Shown here one piece after another: positions 12,964 through 25,619 of a DNA stretch of 64,000 nucleotides. The notes below the pieces were generated by a model, which was not told where the DNA came from, did not search any database, and saw nothing but the letters and a program-made list of their open reading frames with translations. The DNA lies in assembly GCA_013399875.1 (NCBI GenBank), contig VXAZ01009309.1, forward strand, positions 2,376,202 to 2,440,201, written 5' to 3'. The position numbers were made by a program, and so were the translations under genes. Numbering within the stretch: the stretch's first letter is position 1; every line of letters begins with the position of its first letter. The DNA comes from Gymnorhina tibicen (Eukaryota > Chordata > Aves > Passeriformes > Artamidae).

Positions 12964-14320
12964 GATGAACACTGCAAATCTCTTCTAAGAAATACTATAA
13001 AACCCAAAGAAACACAGTCAAAAGGAGGCATCCTTTGAAGCAGAACAAAAAAGAAAGTTTAGAGCTAAATATTTGATTTGATTTTGGCAGCACCACCCTT
13101 TTCCAGAGGATACCAGAAAGAGATGTGCTTAACACCGCTCTGCTACAAGCCCGTGCTACAAAACATCCCAGAAACAAAGAAAACCCAGAAGATAAAAAGA
13201 TTCCTTTCCGCCACACTGTTTGGAATAAAACACCTCCCTCCTTCGATTCGGCCTTCCTCGCAATCTCTAAAAAATAAAACGTCAGCCTCTCCCTGTAATT
13301 CGCCCAGTGGGCTCCAGCACGGATCTCCAGGCTCAACCAGCAGCTCCCATCGGGAGCCGGCGCGACCCCAGGAGACGCCAGGGAAGCAGAGGGCAGAGCC
13401 AACCCACTCAACCCCTCACTGCTCTGGTTTTCACCGTCACAACCACGCCCTGGGGCCGCTTTCTGGGGTGCTAAAAGTTCTCCGTGCCACCCAAATGAAG
13501 GAGCCGGTGTCGGAGGAAGGCGCGAAGGGCGGAACGCGCCGCGCGCATCGCGCCCGCCCCGCGGCGCTCCAGCCCCGCTCGCACCCAGGGCTCCTTTTCC
13601 AGGCAGAAAACTCCGGATAAATCCATTTCTCTGCAGCAGAGAACAAACAAGGATTAGTATTCACCCGTTCATAACAGGGAAACCCTGCAGCTAGAGGTGG
13701 AGTCAGGCAGTGCCAGAACATCCAGCCTAAGTTGCTTGACGAATGCTAACTACGACTTCCAGCTTATTTATCTAATTTGGGTTGATTTTTAAATATTGAG
13801 TTATCTAACCAGACACAAAAAGAGAGCCTGAAAATTTCCCGTGTTAGTGAAAACTCTCCCTGCCGCTGTAATTCAATCTACATGTCTGAATATTACTGAC
13901 TTTGCTCAATCACATTTGTATTGAGAAATGCCTAAAAAAAATTCAGGACCTGGTTTTCTCCAAATGGTGTTAAGTGCCTGAAAAACGGGGTTCTCTAGCA
14001 AATGAGCCTCTCCAAAGCTGACTGTGATGCCTTACAAGTATTTTAGTCACTTACAATATTTATCAGGGCCTATTTTTGTCAATCAATCCATAACAAGAGC
14101 AGAACAGCCAATACCTCTAAAATGATCTGCTCGATTTCAGTACAGCCTGGGCTCTGTGTGAGGAAGGGGCAGCTCTGAACTGGTACAACCAGTTTGTAAC
14201 ACACACAGAAAATATATGGGGGAGGGATGAAGTCACTGGCAAAATCCTCAATGGCTTCACCCGGGCCAGGATTACCTCCAGGAACGTGCTGATGCTCGGA
14301 GAAACACCAGGAAGATGCCA
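12964..14320. other. Noncoding DNA with a short CpG-dense patch
   Basis: The stretch 13505-13600 is strikingly CpG-dense (GGAACGCGCCGCGCGCATCG). The DNA at 13740-14090 is AT-rich and repeat-free. No exon could be supported. Confidence 0.6.
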
Positions 14321-14680
14321 AGGCTGGAGAAAAGGAGGCTCGGGGAAGATCTTATTGCTCTCCACAACCACCTGACAGGAGGGAGCAGCCAGGGGGGGAC
14401 AGGCTCTGCTCCCAGGGAACAAGGGACAGGATAAGAAGAAACAGCCTCAAGCTGTGCCAGGGGAGGCTCAGGTTGGACATCAGCAGGAATTTCCCCATGG
14501 AAAGGGTGGTCAGGCCTTGGAAGGGGCTGCCCAGGGAGTCTCCATCCCTGGAGGTGTCCAAGGAAGGCCTGGACGTGGCACTCAGTGCCCTGGGCTGGGG
14601 ACAAGGTGGGGATGGGCCACAGGCTGGACCTGATGATCCCAGGGGTCTTTTCCAACCTCAGAGATCCTGTGACTCCGTGA
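14321..14680 (+). mobile_element. CR1 LINE 3' fragment, sense, about 360 bp (longest copy)
   Basis: It runs from GGCTGGAGAAAAGGAGGCTC through the CR1 3' UTR landmarks CTTATTGCTCTCCACAACCA, TTGGACATCAGCAGGAATTT, GGGGCTGCCCAGGGAGTCTC and ATCCCTGGAGGTGTCCAAGG, ending near TTTTCCAACCTCAGAGATCC. The terminal part (CTGGACCTGATGATCCCAGG) suggests a different CR1 subfamily from most copies here. Confidence 0.9.
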
Positions 14681-16651
14681 AGGCTGGATGGGGCAGGACC
14701 TCCCTTCCCACCACCCGTGCCTGGGGTCCAACCTCCCACCACTCCCGCAGGGGAGGAGGAACACGGGGGAACACCCGCTCAGGGTGGTCTCACTGCTCCC
14801 AGCGGTGCAGAGGCTGAAACTGGTGGTACTGGACACGTGGGGAGCCTGTCCCTGTGAAATCTGTCCCGGCCCCGCTCCCTGGAACTGCCGCTCGCGCCGA
14901 GGGTGATGCTGAGCATCCCCGCCCCACGAGGCTCCGCCGCGGAACTCCAGGGAGCACCGAACAGCCGAGAGTATCAGAGCCTGCAATCGCCGTCAGGGCG
15001 GATTTGAAACGGCCATCTGAGCACGAAAACCCTCCCTGACCATCCCTGAACCCACGAGGTACAACACACTCCCCCCAGCCCCAGCCCTGGTTTTAAAATT
15101 CAGCCTTTATCAGCTTGAGTTGAGCAAATCCAGTCAAAAGGCAGAAACGGATTGTGCTAGTAAGCAGAAAAACTGTTACATCTTCTGAATGTAATTTTGC
15201 CAAAAGCCTCTGCACAATTTTTTTTGTCACGCTTTGCATTATGAAGGAAATTTCTTTTTAGAAGAACAGGAGAATGATTTGCATAATATTCTTTGCAAGT
15301 TAATATCAGCCTCTGATAATGATCTCTGCATAATGCAAAAACGTTTGAGAAGACTGTTACAACACTAAGTAATCATATTTTAAATTATGTTTCCCTTTAT
15401 AGAAAGGTGTTGCAAAAACACACAGACATGAAATCTGTCTGTTGAAGTCCCAAGAACCACCTGACCATCTTCCCACTATTCTACTGTTACAGATTGCAAC
15501 ACTGCCTTTCAAAATCTTACAAAACAAATTACTCTGCAACAGTCTGGCTTCACAGAAGGCAGAGCTTTTTCCTGTGCTGCTGCTCCAGCACATTACATTT
15601 CACAAGAGCCTCTGATGTACTGCACGAGTTAAGCAAGGGCCCAGAAACGAAGCTGTAACACAATCAGACGGACCCGTGGCGATTAATGCGGATTCTCCCA
15701 TCTCCCGCTGCCACCAGGCAGAGGTGGCAGCTCCAGGGCATGCCCTGCCTGCCACCAGGTGCAGGGGATGCTGGTTCAGCTGGGTGATTCCCAGCTGGCT
15801 CACGGATGGAGTGCAGGGAATTAAGACTGTGACGCCGCCGCCACGTCCCCACGGGGCCAGGTGTCCCCTGGGGCGGCCGGGGATCTTCCCGAAATCTCCG
15901 CGAGGGGTGAGGTGCTGGAGGCAGCCAAGAGATCAACGCTCACGCCATCGCCCGTGGCTAATTAGGTCAGGAACTAAACATAAAAGCAGAGGTCCAGGAG
16001 GAAGCCATTTATACAACTCTGCCGGGCAGCATCCTCTCAGATGCGGGCGCCGGCGATTTCCCTCAGCCCATCTCCAACGGGGGATGTGGGTGGGAAGCTA
16101 ATGCACTTGGATATTAAATACTTAATATGTCACTAAGACTTAACAGCCACAGCCAAGCGGTTTAAACCTGAGCTAACCTTCCCTGAACTACAAGGAGCAG
16201 AGAGAGGTTCCCCGGGACAGCCCTCGCACGAGGAGATGAACTCGGGAGAAGCAGGGAAAAGAGATTTTGGGACCCATCGCACAAATGACGTAACCCAGGC
16301 CTGGGGGAAAGCACGGAGCAGGATGCACGGCGTGGGCCGTGCTCCCAAGGGCATTGCCACGCCGTGCCAAGGCCGGCGTGTGTCCCACAGAGCCACTGTC
16401 CCCAGCCTCTGCCCGTGGCACGCTCAGGACCACAGCGGGAAGCGCGTCCAGGGCAGCCGGTGCCACCCGCGCCCGCGGCACGCGCAGCACGGCATCGCTC
16501 GGCCCACGGGGTGGGTGGTTCTTGTCCCGCCTACAAAATGAAGGCTGAAATTCAAATACCAGACCTGAGCAGCCAGGGCAAGGAGAAAAGAGCCTCTGGG
16601 GTGGCAGTCTGAGCTCGCCGAGGCAGCTCAGCCACTGCCCTGGGTGTGAAA
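14681..16651. other. Noncoding DNA between CR1 fragment and tandem duplication
   Basis: CpG-rich patches at 14870-15010, 15830-15960 and 16330-16510 surround the octamer-bearing AT-rich block at 15100-15380. No gene seen. Confidence 0.55.
15100..15380. promoter_or_regulatory. AT-rich segment with octamer motifs
   Basis: A perfect octamer occurs in GAATGATTTGCATAATATTC, with variants CTTTGCATTATG and TGCATAATGCAAA nearby. Three POU-like sites within about 110 bases is unusual. Function inferred. Confidence 0.4.
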
Positions 16652-16839
16652 CCCAGACGCACGAGATTGTTACTCCCCTCAACAAGGTTTGGTGGCTTGG
16701 AGAGTTTCTCCAACCACATCCAGTGACAGGCAGGAGAACAATTCNGTCCCAGACGCACGAGACTGTTCCTCCCCTCAACAAGGTTTGGTGGCTTGGAGAG
16801 TTTCTCCAACCACATCCAGTGACAGGCAGGAGAACAATT
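16652..16839. repeat. Tandem duplication, two 92-bp copies with 96-bp period
   Basis: Copy one (16652-16743) and copy two (16748-16839) begin CCCAGACGCACGAGA and end GGAGAACAATTC. I count two differences, both near the start (ATTGTTACT against ACTGTTCCT). A single ambiguous base N at 16745 lies at the junction. This may be a recent real duplication or an assembly join that failed to collapse overlapping ends. Confidence 0.93.
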
Positions 16840-19800
16840 CCCCACCCCATCCCATCTCTCCTTTTCATACCTTTTGAAACGAGTTCCAAGCAGCTCCTTG
16901 CTACACCTCATCCCAGGCTTCCTCGAATGGGTTTGCAAGCATTGGGAAGTTGGGTTTTTTCCCCAAAAAATTGCCAGCAAATCTCTCCCTTCCTTCCCCA
17001 AACTGACACATCCATCCATGCTGGTGGGTGGTACCACCAGACTCAATTTCTAAGCTCCCGACCCACCTCCTGTCACCGGGACACCAAGAGGGAGCACTTC
17101 CCCCAGGTCCCAGCGAACGCCGCAGCCCCGGCACGTGCGCCAGGGTGTGGGAACCGCCCCGCGAACCGCCTGAACCAAATATTTCCACTGCTCATGCTGC
17201 ACCTTGGGCCTTACACAACATTCCTGAGGCACGCAGGAGAGGTCAGGGGCAGGCTGCAGGCCGGGGAGTGGACACCAAACCACGCAAACAGCACAAATCC
17301 CCGAGGCACAGCCAGGGGAGGCTGCAGGAGCGCAGCTCCGGTGGGGCGGGCACCCGGCGTGACTTGTGATGCTTCACAAATGCACTGCAATTGAACTGCA
17401 CCTACAGTGCTTCAAGGATTTCGGGGGGGGGAAACACCAGCTGGGGGGTGCGAAAAAGAACCAACAAATCATGACTTTCACTTTATGAAACCTTCTGAAA
17501 TGGTAGTAAAGGCCACTGGGATATTTTTGTTCAAAATCACTCGCGCTGTGGACATCACCAATGTACCATTGGAGTTCTCTGTGTTTTGATGATGGTCAAG
17601 CAGAAAAATTAAGCTCGATGCTCTGCCAAGCTGTGCTGGGGGTGACAGCCTGGACCAGACACACACAGGCTGCAGGTCCCCTTGGTTTCTCCACCCCCTC
17701 CGAGCTGTGCTGCCCTCCTGTCCCCCTGCAAAAAGTTAAATCCTCCCTCCTGCATCGTTTCTCCTGCCAAATCCAGATTAGTCAGCAACTACTGCAGGAT
17801 ACACCTCTCCTAAGGCACTCACAGACAAAGCAACAGCCAGTTTGGGATCTTAAAGGGAAGGTAAACGAGGAAACTTCCTAAACTTGATTGCAAAAATATT
17901 CATGAAGGCACCACGTGGCTCGGGTACCTCCAGCTGCTCTGCTGAAGCTCCCCCTGACTCCCGAGGGAACGCAGAGGTGCGATGGACACTAAATCACTGC
18001 TGCAAGCTGGAAGCAGAACCCACCAGCGGACCTGAAAACCACCCAGAGCCAAAGCCCCGAGCTGGTGACACAGTCCCAGCCCTCAGTGCCTGACCCCAGA
18101 GCAAACCTTGGGATGGAGGCCCCCACTGCCAAACCAAAGCACTGCAAGCGCCCCGGGCTCAATCTACATTCTTACAGTCACACAAAGAAACCACACACCC
18201 AGCAGTCAGCTGAAAGGCCAGTTATTAGATCACTCGAAATGAGCTCAAATGCAATTCCCACAGGTCTTACGGGACTACTGAGATGTTGATTCCGGTGTGC
18301 TTCCCGCTCAGGCTGCAGCACAGAAATTCACCCTGCCAGAAATCCCACCTGCGTGCCGGGCCAGAAACGTTCCCTGGGAACGTCCAGGGTTGCCTCTCCT
18401 TGCTCCCTCTTCCCGGGCCTACAACTTTCCCTTCCCCTAAGGACATTTAACGTGCCTGGCACAAATGCTGCTGGTTTCTCCCGAAGGCACAAACCACCCC
18501 TCTGGGGCACCCCTGCACCAGAACACACCCCCAGTTCAGCTGAGCTGGGACGAGGATGGGACACACGCTCTGGCAAGGCTTCCCCCATTCCTGCCATTAT
18601 TTGACGGCTTTGGATCCTCATCCCAAATTCTCTCAGGTTATAAATTCATGCGATGCCTCGACACAAAACAACACCACTATAAATTATTTTTTTTTTTTTT
18701 TTTTATACCCACATAAAAAGGGAGTGGAACAATTAAACCCCAGGCTCTGCTGCGTGTGCAGAGGCACTCCAGAGCTCCAAGGAAGCACTTCCACGGCCCG
18801 GGCTGCCCAGCGCCCGCGTCCCTGTGATGCGGTGCCAGCAGCACGCTCTGTGCTTCACGGCTCACTTCCCACAGCGTGAACCCAGCCCCGGGAAGCTGCC
18901 AGCGTGTTCTCCCCAGCCCTGCAGATGTTTCAGCTCCAGTGGGCTCCCCGGCCAGCCCCCCACCGCCCATCCCTCCTCTCCTGCCCGCCCGGTAACGAGC
19001 GGGAAGCGCTGGGACAGGGTAGCTCTGCGGCTTCCACGGATCTGCTCGGCTTTCTTCTCTTGAAGAAAGAAAGAAATAAAAATTCATGCTTGCAGCACAA
19101 ACACAAGCTGGGCTGGTACTCCGCTCCTCCCTCAGCGGGATGCGCTCATCCCTTGACTTCCAGCTCAGCCAGCCCCGAGGTGCATCACTGCCTGGACAGC
19201 AGCACACCCACCCTCCCAAAAACCCCAAACCCCGTCCCCATGCCGGCAAGGACAGTTCTGTTCTTCCCCGAAGGTTCTGCCCTTCCCAGTTTATCCAACG
19301 CCCCATGGGAGGTGCAAAGTTCTCGGACAGCACAGGCAAAGCTCTGGAGGAGGTGTCCAGGAGCAAGGGTAAGGCTCAGACTGACCAGCACAGAGTGTTC
19401 TGGATGGGCTGGAGCCTTGGCCAGGCTGGGGAGGCTGAGCACAGCCCTGACGGAGCCATGGCACGGATCCTGGGAGCCGTGTGGTGAGTCAAGAAGGCCT
19501 GATGCTGGATTCACTACACAGCCTGTGAATTAGTCAATCCTCCTCTTTCGCCTGGGGAGGGGGGGCTGGTCCCAGTTCAAATATTGTGTAAGCTGAAAAA
19601 GAGCCATTTAAAAAAAAAACCAAACCCAAACAGATAAAACGCAGAAATACTATTGTGGAGGAAGCGGGGAAGGCTGAAGCAATAATGACAAACGATTCCT
19701 CGCCGCTCTCCCGCTCCCTTCCTCCCAGAGCCTTAAAAAGGCTTCGCACCATCCCTGCCCCGGCCCTGCTCACGTTACACCGGGATCAACCAAAGCCCAG

Positions 19801-20099
19801 CCTGGTGCCCGTGTCCTGCCCAAGGTCACGGTGACAGCCAGTGCCCAGGAGGAGCCAGCCTGGAGCTTCCCGGGGCCCTGCCCCAGCCTCTGACCCCGGC
19901 ATTCCCACCTTCCCAGGCAAGACCTGCCCCGTGGGGGGAAGGCAGAGCTCCGGAGTGATGGAGCAACAGGGCTGGGTGTTGCCGGGTTCATTCCCACGGA
20001 CACCGGGCAGAAAGTGAGCACAACCTTCCCAACTTCCACTTTTTTCCCAAGGCTTTTCTCTCTCCCTCCTTTTCTTCCCCCCAGTTCTTAAAATCCAAT

Positions 20100-20400
20100 T
20101 ATAGCACGACTCTCTCAGCAGGGGTCAGTGTGGAATAAGAATCGCCCGAGTTAATGGACACGAGACCAAGAAAGATTAATGCCTAAATGGTTTCAAAAGT
20201 TGTATGATGCCGATTTCATTAACATTTTAATTGTAATGTATCTTTTTAATCTTCCTTCACACTAATGGTTTTTATATGCTTCAAAAAAGAAAAAAAACTG
20301 CTGACAACAAAAATATCAACACACCAAAATTAACAGACGGAACTGAGTGCTGTAATGGGAGCTGAATGAAATGCAGAAAACCATGTTAATGATGCATTAA
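20100..20400. promoter_or_regulatory. AT-rich segment resembling a conserved noncoding element
   Basis: Repeat-free, with AAAGATTAATGCC, TTCATTAACATTTTAATTG and TTTTTAATCTTCC, followed by an A-rich stretch. Composition contrasts with the GC-rich flanks. Confidence 0.35.
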
Positions 20401-22203
20401 GAGCAGAAACTGTGCTCAGACAAGAGTCAAAAATTCAGCCCTATACTTGCACGCCCTGACTTTGAACAGGGGCACCTTTCCCCAGGTGTTCAGCACGGCC
20501 CCAGGTTGTGTCTTTCAGAGGGGATGTGCTGAAGCAAGAACCCCAGCAGCTTTCCCAAATGCAGAGATTTATCCAAAAAAAAGGGTGCTGGCAATTAATC
20601 TAATTTAACTAGGGGTGACAGAGAGGGGCAGCAGGTTCAGAGGAGGAGGCTGCTCCATGGAATGGCACTGCTGTGGTTGTCACCACTCCCTGGGCTCAGC
20701 TACCTCGACCACAGCAGAATTCCCAGACAGGAAAGATGCTGCTGCAACCGCCGTGCAAAATTTTATTTTACTTAATTAGGAGACAATTAAACCTAAGCAA
20801 TAATGTTTCATTAAGCATGGGCATGTATTGATGATGTTAGCTTGGATAAACGGAGGCACAGAAGGAGCAGATAATTGGGGAGCAGACAGATGAAGTTTCA
20901 GACAACTTTGGTTTGTAGAAACGAGTGAGAGATACGGTTCTGTCACCTGCCCCGAGGCCGGGCTGCAGCCACAGGGGTGATGCAAAAACCCCACAGTTTT
21001 TCCCTCACAGTCCATCAGAACTTCTTAGGAGTGAAAAGATCCAGTCAGAGGGATACAAAACCTCCTTATGCCCATTAGGAAGTGATAATCCCTGTCTCTG
21101 CCACGAGGATGTGATTCCAGCCACAAAAGAACGACCCAAATGCACATTATCCTACTCAGATTTAGTCCTTTAAGGTTGCTGCAGGCGGTGCAGTGCTGAG
21201 GGAGGTTTCCAGTGAAGGGGCACCCTGTGGTGAGAGAGGTTACTCCTGCTTGCGGGAATTTCATCCCACAGGATCTCAGCCACGGAGCAGTGCCTCTGCC
21301 AGGAGGGGTCTGTACTCCCACAGGGCAGCCAGGCTCATGCATCCCACTGGAAGTCTCCCAGCAAGCCCCATCCACCTCTTCCCTTGGAAATCAAGCCCTT
21401 TTATCCACCTCCAAACGTATAAACCCTCACCCCCCATCTCCTTTGGGCACCGGGCCACTGCCTTCTGCACGGCACACCTTGAAACACCAACCCTTTACTC
21501 CTGTCCCGTGTCCCACCTGCGTGCAGCACAATCCCCCCAGAGCCCAGGAGGGCTGGAGCACCATCACCCCTCCACCCTGCCACCACTGCCCGGCGTCTCC
21601 TGGCGCTCTCTCCAAACCCAATCCCTGCTTTCCCCAATGCTTCGCACAACCGGAGCGTAAATGTTTGTCCTGTGACGGGGAGAGCTGGCATGTACAACAT
21701 GTCCCCCCACACAGAATGTATATATATCCCAGGCTGCCATATGCTTCCCAGTGGGTACCACGGCAGGCGTGGAGCGGCGCCAGCGCCGGCACCGGCGCTC
21801 GGGACCCTTCCCCACCGCAGCCTCGGCTCCTTGCACGGGCTGCGCTGCCCAAACCCGGCCCCCAGCACCCAGGGGTGAAGAACACCTGGCTGCCCAGGCC
21901 GGGAGGAGCCCCGCTCGCTCCCAGCGAGATGCTGCGGTGGGAAAAAGGGGGGAATTTTCTCCCGCCGCTCGGACAAGCAATGAGCAGACCCCGATACCAG
22001 CGTCACGGCCCCGGGGATGACACTGGGGAGGTGAAGGGTTTAATCTCGTCCCAGTGACTATATATGGTCACTCTGATGGAGCCACCTCCCTCTGCTCACG
22101 CTCTGCTGCCCTTGGCTCCTGGCACTGGGCTCCGCAGCAAACTGGCAGGGCCTGGGCACGGCGCCGGCGCGCCAGAAGTCAGCAGACTCCCCACGTTCCT
22201 GTG

Positions 22204-22221
22204 CTCTCTCTCTCTCTCTCT
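22204..22221. repeat. (CT)n microsatellite
   Basis: Nine CT dinucleotides in a row, followed within 170 bases by three A-tracts of 12-13 bases (near 22250, 22319 and 22397), each followed by CAACAA or CAACC. The A-tracts share their 3' context and may share an origin. Confidence 0.85.
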
Positions 22222-25200
22222 TCCCCTTTCCCAAGTTTTTTTGGCTTGTAAAAAAAAAAAAAACAACCAACCTTTTATCAGTTTTGAAAAACAGAGAGAA
22301 TGCGCAAATACTCCAGGAAAAAAAAAAAACAACAAAAAAAACCAACCCTAAAACATTTTAAAGAGTGCTTTGCAGAGAATTGTTGCACAGGGGGGGAAAA
22401 AAAAAAACAACAACCTGTCAAGTTACTTATGCTTAAATGTACATTTCATAATCACTTAGGAGTTTTATGGGAAAAAAAAGTAAAATCAATCTTTTGGTGA
22501 AAAGCATATCAATTTGTTCAGCCCACACAGGCTGGTTTGTTAGTGCAGGGTAGCTTGTGGCTGCCATTCCTCTCCCCCCATCCACCCACCTAGGGGGAAA
22601 AAAAAAAAAAAATTGCACTGAAACATTTGTCTTCATAGGAAACGCAACACCAAAAAATGCACTCGACACGCAAAATTCCGTAAAAAGTCTGACGTGAGGG
22701 ACCTCTGAAAAGCCCGAGGCCAAACTGCGCCGGCTGCGAGCAGCCCCGGGAACACACACAGCACAAAACCTGTGCCAAGGGCTATTTATCTTCATTTTAT
22801 CCCATTGAGCCGGGAGCTTTCGGGGGGTCTTGGTCACCGTACCAAAGAGCTGCTCTCATCACCGCTGTCCCAGCAGCGCACGGGCTGCCAGCATCCCCCA
22901 TCCCTCCCGTGCAGCCCAGCCTGCAGGAGTGGGATCCTTCACCCCCCGAGCAGCGAGAAGGAGGAAGCTCCACGCGCTGCTCCCATCCCCTCCGTGGCAG
23001 GCTCTGTCCCAGCAGTCCGATTTTTATTACCTCCGTCCCCGTTTAGGAGTAACCACATGACAAACCCGAGCGCAGTCCTGCCCGGGGAGCTCGCCTGGGA
23101 TTGCCTCTCCCTCCCTGGGAACACGGCATTTTTAGCAAGTTTTCCCTTCGCAGCAGAATTCGTGGCTACAAAGAATGTAAGATTTAATTTTTTTTTTTTC
23201 TTTTCCCCCCCCCGGGATTCCTGTTCTGCCTCCAAACATTCGCTCAAAAACAAGTTGAACTTAAAAAAAAAAAACCCCAAAAACCCCAACAAAAAAAATA
23301 AACCGCTAATGAATCACAGTTCCTAGCAAATGAGCAATTGCAGTTGACACAATGAATTATGCCTGAAGCAAGCTGGGAAACATATTTTGCAAATGATCTC
23401 ATCCACAGGCAAACCTGGCATGACACTTGATTTGCTAAAAAAGACACAAAGCCTGTCAAAATTCCTGTCACTTCGCAAATAAAGTCAGGTAGAGAAAACC
23501 AACAGCCTCACCCTCTTTTAAGCACGCTTCACCTGTTTCTCAATTGCTCTACAGGCTTGATTTAATAAAGTAAAAAAACCCCACACGCCCTCCTGTAGGT
23601 GTGCCCATCCCAGTGGGTGCTGAGGGCTATCGGATCCGCTGCCACGTCCCTGGATGAGGAATAAATGGGCTGGGAAGCTGCTCTTTGGATGCCAAACACA
23701 GGCTCAGCTCGATTTGAAGCCTAATTGCAGCAAGATACGATGCTCGCTCTGGCCATTAGGTATGGCAGGGAACTCACAATTCCCTTTAATTTCCTCCAGC
23801 TGAACGCCTGGGTTTTATTTATTTCATTACATTCAAGTAAACCCAAAGACAGGTTAGAAAAAGGGGGGGGGGAGGAAAGAGACACTCAAGTGCAGCCCCC
23901 CTGCTCCTCAGCATCCCTGGAGCTGTCTCAGAGCAGTTCCCTTCGGCCCAGCACATCCCACCCTATTTCCCCACCTGAAAAGCTGCTGGCTCAGAAAACC
24001 TGAAAAAAATTCAAAGCCATGGCTGAATCCTCCTTCTAACCCCATTTTGTCAGGCTTGAGTATTTTTAAACACAGAGCAAAGCAGGAGCCGAGTCCCAGC
24101 ACTCTTCCCCGGGTTGCTCCATGATGTTTGTCCCCAATCCATGTCACCCCAGCGCTGCTGTGCCGGCAGAGCCAGCTCTGATCCCACCCCTGCCGGTCCC
24201 ACGAGCCCTCCAGGAGGCCGGGCAGGGACCACGGGCTGTGGAACAAGACAGCCTGAAATAAATATTTCCATTCCAAGGTGAGCTGGGTTGTGTCCCCAGC
24301 CGGGAAAGCACAGTCTGGAGGTTTCTCCCAAGCCAGCCCAGAGCTCCCCGGGTGGATCAGGCTGTGGCAGGAGCTCTGTTGGTGTTTCTCCCCAGGCCGG
24401 CGATGCCGCAAAGTGGCCCCACTCCTCCTGACACCTCCAGCTGGGATCTGAGCCAAAGCCCAGTCCAGAGGGACCCACCTGGACACTCCAGCCAGGCTCA
24501 AGCTCAAGGAGAAGGGATTTTTCTTTTCTGGACTTACTAGCAGTGAGAATGCTCGGTGTCCCCCCGAGCGTGGGGATGCTGCCCTGTCACCGGCAGCGGC
24601 CCAGAGGAGCCAAAATCTGCCTCCAATTCCAGCAGGCTCCCTCAGGAAAGCACAGTCATGGCTGGGGGAGCTAAAAGGCTTTTATAATGCCAGAGGGCTC
24701 CAAAAATATCACGTCCAAAGTGATCCAGCATCAACGCACGCATCCTGGCTAATGGCATCCATCTCTCAGAACAAAAGGGGGGCTCTGGGAAAAGCTTGGG
24801 GGGCCCTGGACAATGTTTTGGGAACACTGCCCTGCACAGCCACAGCCCAACCAACACACAAACCACACCTCTGGCCCCAGTGGGACCCCCTGCTCCTGCC
24901 CTGATGCCTGGCTTTACCCCACTCTCTCTAATTCCAGCCGCCTTGGGAGGTTTTTTGGACAAATTTTAAGTTTCAGAAATCCACCCGCACCCTCCAGCAT
25001 CCCAATACGACAGCTTTTCCCCCATGAAGCCTTAATTAAAAGGCCTCTGCAGGAGGAAAAACCCCAAAACACAGCAATTACAGCCACAGAAGGACATTTA
25101 CTCTCAGGAGGGAGAGGATGAGACCCCTAATTTTTTTGTATCTGCCACTTACTTCAAATCCAAGCATTATCACCTCCATCACCCACACTTTGGGGTCAGA

Positions 25201-25619
25201 GCCTCACTGTCCTCAAACCACAGCAATTCAGCTCATAAGGAACAGCTCAGCTTTGCTCTTTTCAGCTAAAAGCTTTCAGAATTTCAGAGCAGGCTGTCTG
25301 AATCTGGCAGGAAATTTGGGGTGAGCCGTGCGGGGATGCTCCACTTTGGAGCGGCACCGGTTCTCCCGAGGACCCCACCGCCCAGTGTCCCCACGGAGCA
25401 GCAGCGATCATCCCGGTTTGTTTACCGATCCCAGCTTCTCCTGCTGTTTAATATTTCAGCCAGAGAAGGTGAGCCGGCACGCCAGCCCCTCAATTACGCA
25501 GGGCGAGAGGCAAACACTTGGCAGGCAGCGAGCACATCAAGCTGCCCACAAGCCTCGCAAATGCCTCCGGAAAGGAGGAGGGGGGGAGTGAAAAAAAAAA
25601 AAAAAAAAAAAAGAGAAGG

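Larger units (their letters stand above)
16840..25619. other. Long noncoding stretch, no gene seen
   Basis: It holds homopolymer tracts (T at 18687-18704, several A- and T-tracts at 22250-23290), an A-tract at 25591-25612, a CpG-rich patch at 21760-22010 and the AT-rich block at 20100-20400. A 20-bp near-palindrome with a CArG-like centre lies at 22053-22072. Several frames exceed 200 codons but are proline-rich, lack domains and have open counterparts on the other strand. If synteny holds this could be NACC2 intron. Confidence 0.55.

Noticed and set aside
18677..19366. 229-codon minus-strand frame
   Set aside because: Ends in translated poly-A/T tract, no domain, overlapping frames open on both strands.
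21212..22057. 281-codon plus-strand frame
   Set aside because: Proline-rich product with no domain; several overlapping frames on both strands are open too, as expected in GC-rich DNA.
25459..25468. Acceptor and donor matches around a 9-base plus-strand exon beside the CpG patch
   Set aside because: A 9-base exon is implausible without other support; probably chance.
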